From contig NZ_CP099760.1 in assembly GCF_040760005.1 (NCBI RefSeq), forward strand, positions 707,001 to 771,000: DNA of 64,000 nucleotides. Reading direction: 5' to 3'. Shown here piece after piece: positions 62,897 through 64,000 of this stretch. The notes beneath the pieces are model-generated. The model searched no databases, was not told the origin of the DNA, and saw only the letters and a program-made list of their open reading frames with translations. The stretch is from Pseudomonas sp. stari2 (GTDB lineage Bacteria > Pseudomonadota > Gammaproteobacteria > Pseudomonadales > Pseudomonadaceae). The translations under genes were made by a program, and so were the position numbers. Positions within the stretch are counted from its first letter, which is position 1; each line of letters starts with the position of its first letter.

Positions 62897-63012
62897 TTTC
62901 TATTACAGCGGCAAGTTGTGAACTGCGTCCGGTTCGGCGGTTTCTTCCCGGGGACTTCCCCCAGCATAATTGCGAACCTTTCCGACCCGGCGTCCAGCCC
63001 TGGGAGAACGCC

Positions 63013-63828
63013 TTGCCGAGCGTATCGACTCTGACCACTGCCGATGCGGCGTTGCTGGTGCAACTGTCCGACAGTCATCTGTTCGCCGAGGCGGACGGTG
63101 CGCTGTTAGGCATGAAAACTCGCGAGAGCCTGCAAAAAGTCATCGAACTGGTGCTCGAACAGCAGCCGCAGATCGACCTGATCGTCGCCAGCGGTGATCT
63201 GTCCCAGGACGGCACGCTGGAGTCCTACCAGCAATTTCGTCAGATGACGGCGCAGATCGATGCCCCCGCGCGCTGGATCCCTGGCAATCACGACGAACCG
63301 CAGATCATGCAAATGGCGGCGGTGCAGAGCGCGCTGCTGGAAACGGTGGTGGATGTCGGCAACTGGCGCGTGACCCTGCTCGACTCGGCGGTGCCGGGTT
63401 CGGTGCCGGGGTATTTGCAGGATGACCAACTGCAATTGCTGGCCCGCTCGTTGAGCGAGGCGCCGGATCGGCATCACCTGGTGTGTTTCCACCATCACCC
63501 GGTGTCGATCGGTTGTGCATGGATGGAGCCGATCGGCTTGCGCAATCCCGAAGCGTTCTTTGACGTGCTTGACCGCTTCCCGCAGGCCCGGGCCGTGTTG
63601 TGGGGGCATGTGCATCAGGAGATCGACCGCGAGCGCAATGGCGTGCGGCTGATCGCTTCGCCGTCGACCTGCATTCAGTTCGAGCCGGGCAGCGAGGATT
63701 TCAAGGTCGGAGAGCAGGCGCCGGGCTATCGCTGGTTGCGGTTGCTGCCGGACGGGCGGATCGAGACGGGCGTGGAGCGTGTCACCGATTTCCAGTTCAC
63801 GGTCGATTACGGCTCCAACGGCTACTGA
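63013..63828 (+). CDS. cpdA: 3',5'-cyclic-AMP phosphodiesterase CpdA
   Basis: Metal-dependent phosphodiesterase that degrades cAMP. The 271 residues show the calcineurin-like motifs: LVQLSDSHLF, VASGDLSQDG, WIPGNHDEP, CFHHHPVSIG and LWGHVHQEID. The start is a TTG at 63013 with a GGGAG site 7 bases upstream; an ATG-based extension further upstream overlaps the DUF1249 gene. It lies in the nudF-yqiB-cpdA-yqiA gene order. Confidence 0.94.
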   Translation: MPSVSTLTTADAALLVQLSDSHLFAEADGALLGMKTRESLQKVIELVLEQQPQIDLIVASGDLSQDGTLESYQQFRQMTAQIDAPARWIPGNHDEPQIMQMAAVQSALLETVVDVGNWRVTLLDSAVPGSVPGYLQDDQLQLLARSLSEAPDRHHLVCFHHHPVSIGCAWMEPIGLRNPEAFFDVLDRFPQARAVLWGHVHQEIDRERNGVRLIASPSTCIQFEPGSEDFKVGEQAPGYRWLRLLPDGRIETGVERVTDFQFTVDYGSNGY

Positions 63829-63924
63829 TTCAGGGGCGCGGCGCTGATTTCCTCGGGTGCTGGCCCAACGACCCTCGACTCCCTGTAAACTCCGCTTTCT
63901 TTAGCCGACACCCAGGGAGCTCAA

Positions 63925-64000
63925 ATGTCCGGTTCGATCCTCTATATCCACGGTTTCAACAGCGCGCCGGCCTCGAAGAAGGCCTGTCAGCTGGTCGAGG
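63925..64000 (+). CDS. YqiA-like esterase, N-terminal fragment (runs off window)
   Basis: The first 25 codons are visible: MSGSILYIHGFNSAPASKK, with the alpha/beta-hydrolase oxyanion segment YIHGFNS. The ATG at 63925 has a GGGAG site. Family and position (after cpdA) fit YqiA. The catalytic Ser, Asp and His lie outside the window. Confidence 0.85.
   Translation, partial: MSGSILYIHGFNSAPASKKACQLVE

Overview
The window is a stretch of chromosome from a Pseudomonas, most likely the P. fluorescens group. Gene order from aceF/aceE through glnE, the LPS-core genes, msbA, hldE, waaA, thiC, nudF, cpdA and yqiA follows, as far as I recall it, the PA5016 to PA4968 interval of P. aeruginosa PAO1. Base use is GC-rich (hand counts near 60% in core genes). 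I see no tRNA, rRNA, CRISPR array, transposase or integrase.

Layout. Bases 1-8400 hold the end of a chemotaxis receptor, an acyl-CoA dehydrogenase and the divergent putA/putP proline pair, whose shared intergenic region carries seven exact GTTGCA/TGCAAC hexamers. Bases 8600-12450 are an accessory type VI secretion patch: VgrG, a DUF4123 effector chaperone, a structured RNA-like leader with a small helical protein, and a Tai4-like immunity protein with no recognisable effector. Bases 12570-18580 hold rlmJ, msrA, a GGDEF/EAL protein with a broken GGDEF site and an AT-richer PhoD-like phosphatase. Bases 18845-26787 hold the pyruvate dehydrogenase genes aceEF, with a paired palindrome upstream, and glnE.

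Bases 26839-49892 are an LPS-core locus of about 23 kb. The first unit is waaF-waaC-waaG-waaP followed by three more WaaP/InaA-type kinase genes, one of which has two kinase domains. Then come a YceK-like lipoprotein, a carbamoyltransferase, a GT4 glycosyltransferase, a Mig-14-like protein, a PIG-L deacetylase and two more glycosyltransferases, nearly all with start/stop overlaps. On the opposite strand sit an O-antigen-ligase/kinase-domain fusion and a membrane acyltransferase. The plus strand then resumes with msbA, a sulfotransferase overlapping a stand-alone APS kinase (a likely PAPS-making and sulfating pair), and hldE.

Bases 49960-64000 are housekeeping: a Nudix-like protein of unknown function, an aldo/keto reductase with an FAD oxidoreductase, an SMR pump beside a LysR regulator, waaA (Kdo transferase), a TolC-family channel, a TPP riboswitch with thiC and cytX, a DUF3298-like lipoprotein, nudF, a DUF1249 protein, cpdA and the start of a yqiA-like esterase.

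The best candidates for undescribed biology are the sulfation pair inside the LPS-core locus, the ligase/pseudokinase-like fusion together with the large kinase set, the orphan immunity gene beside vgrG, and the structured open-frame leader at 11400-11645. All family calls were made by reading motifs; no database search was run.
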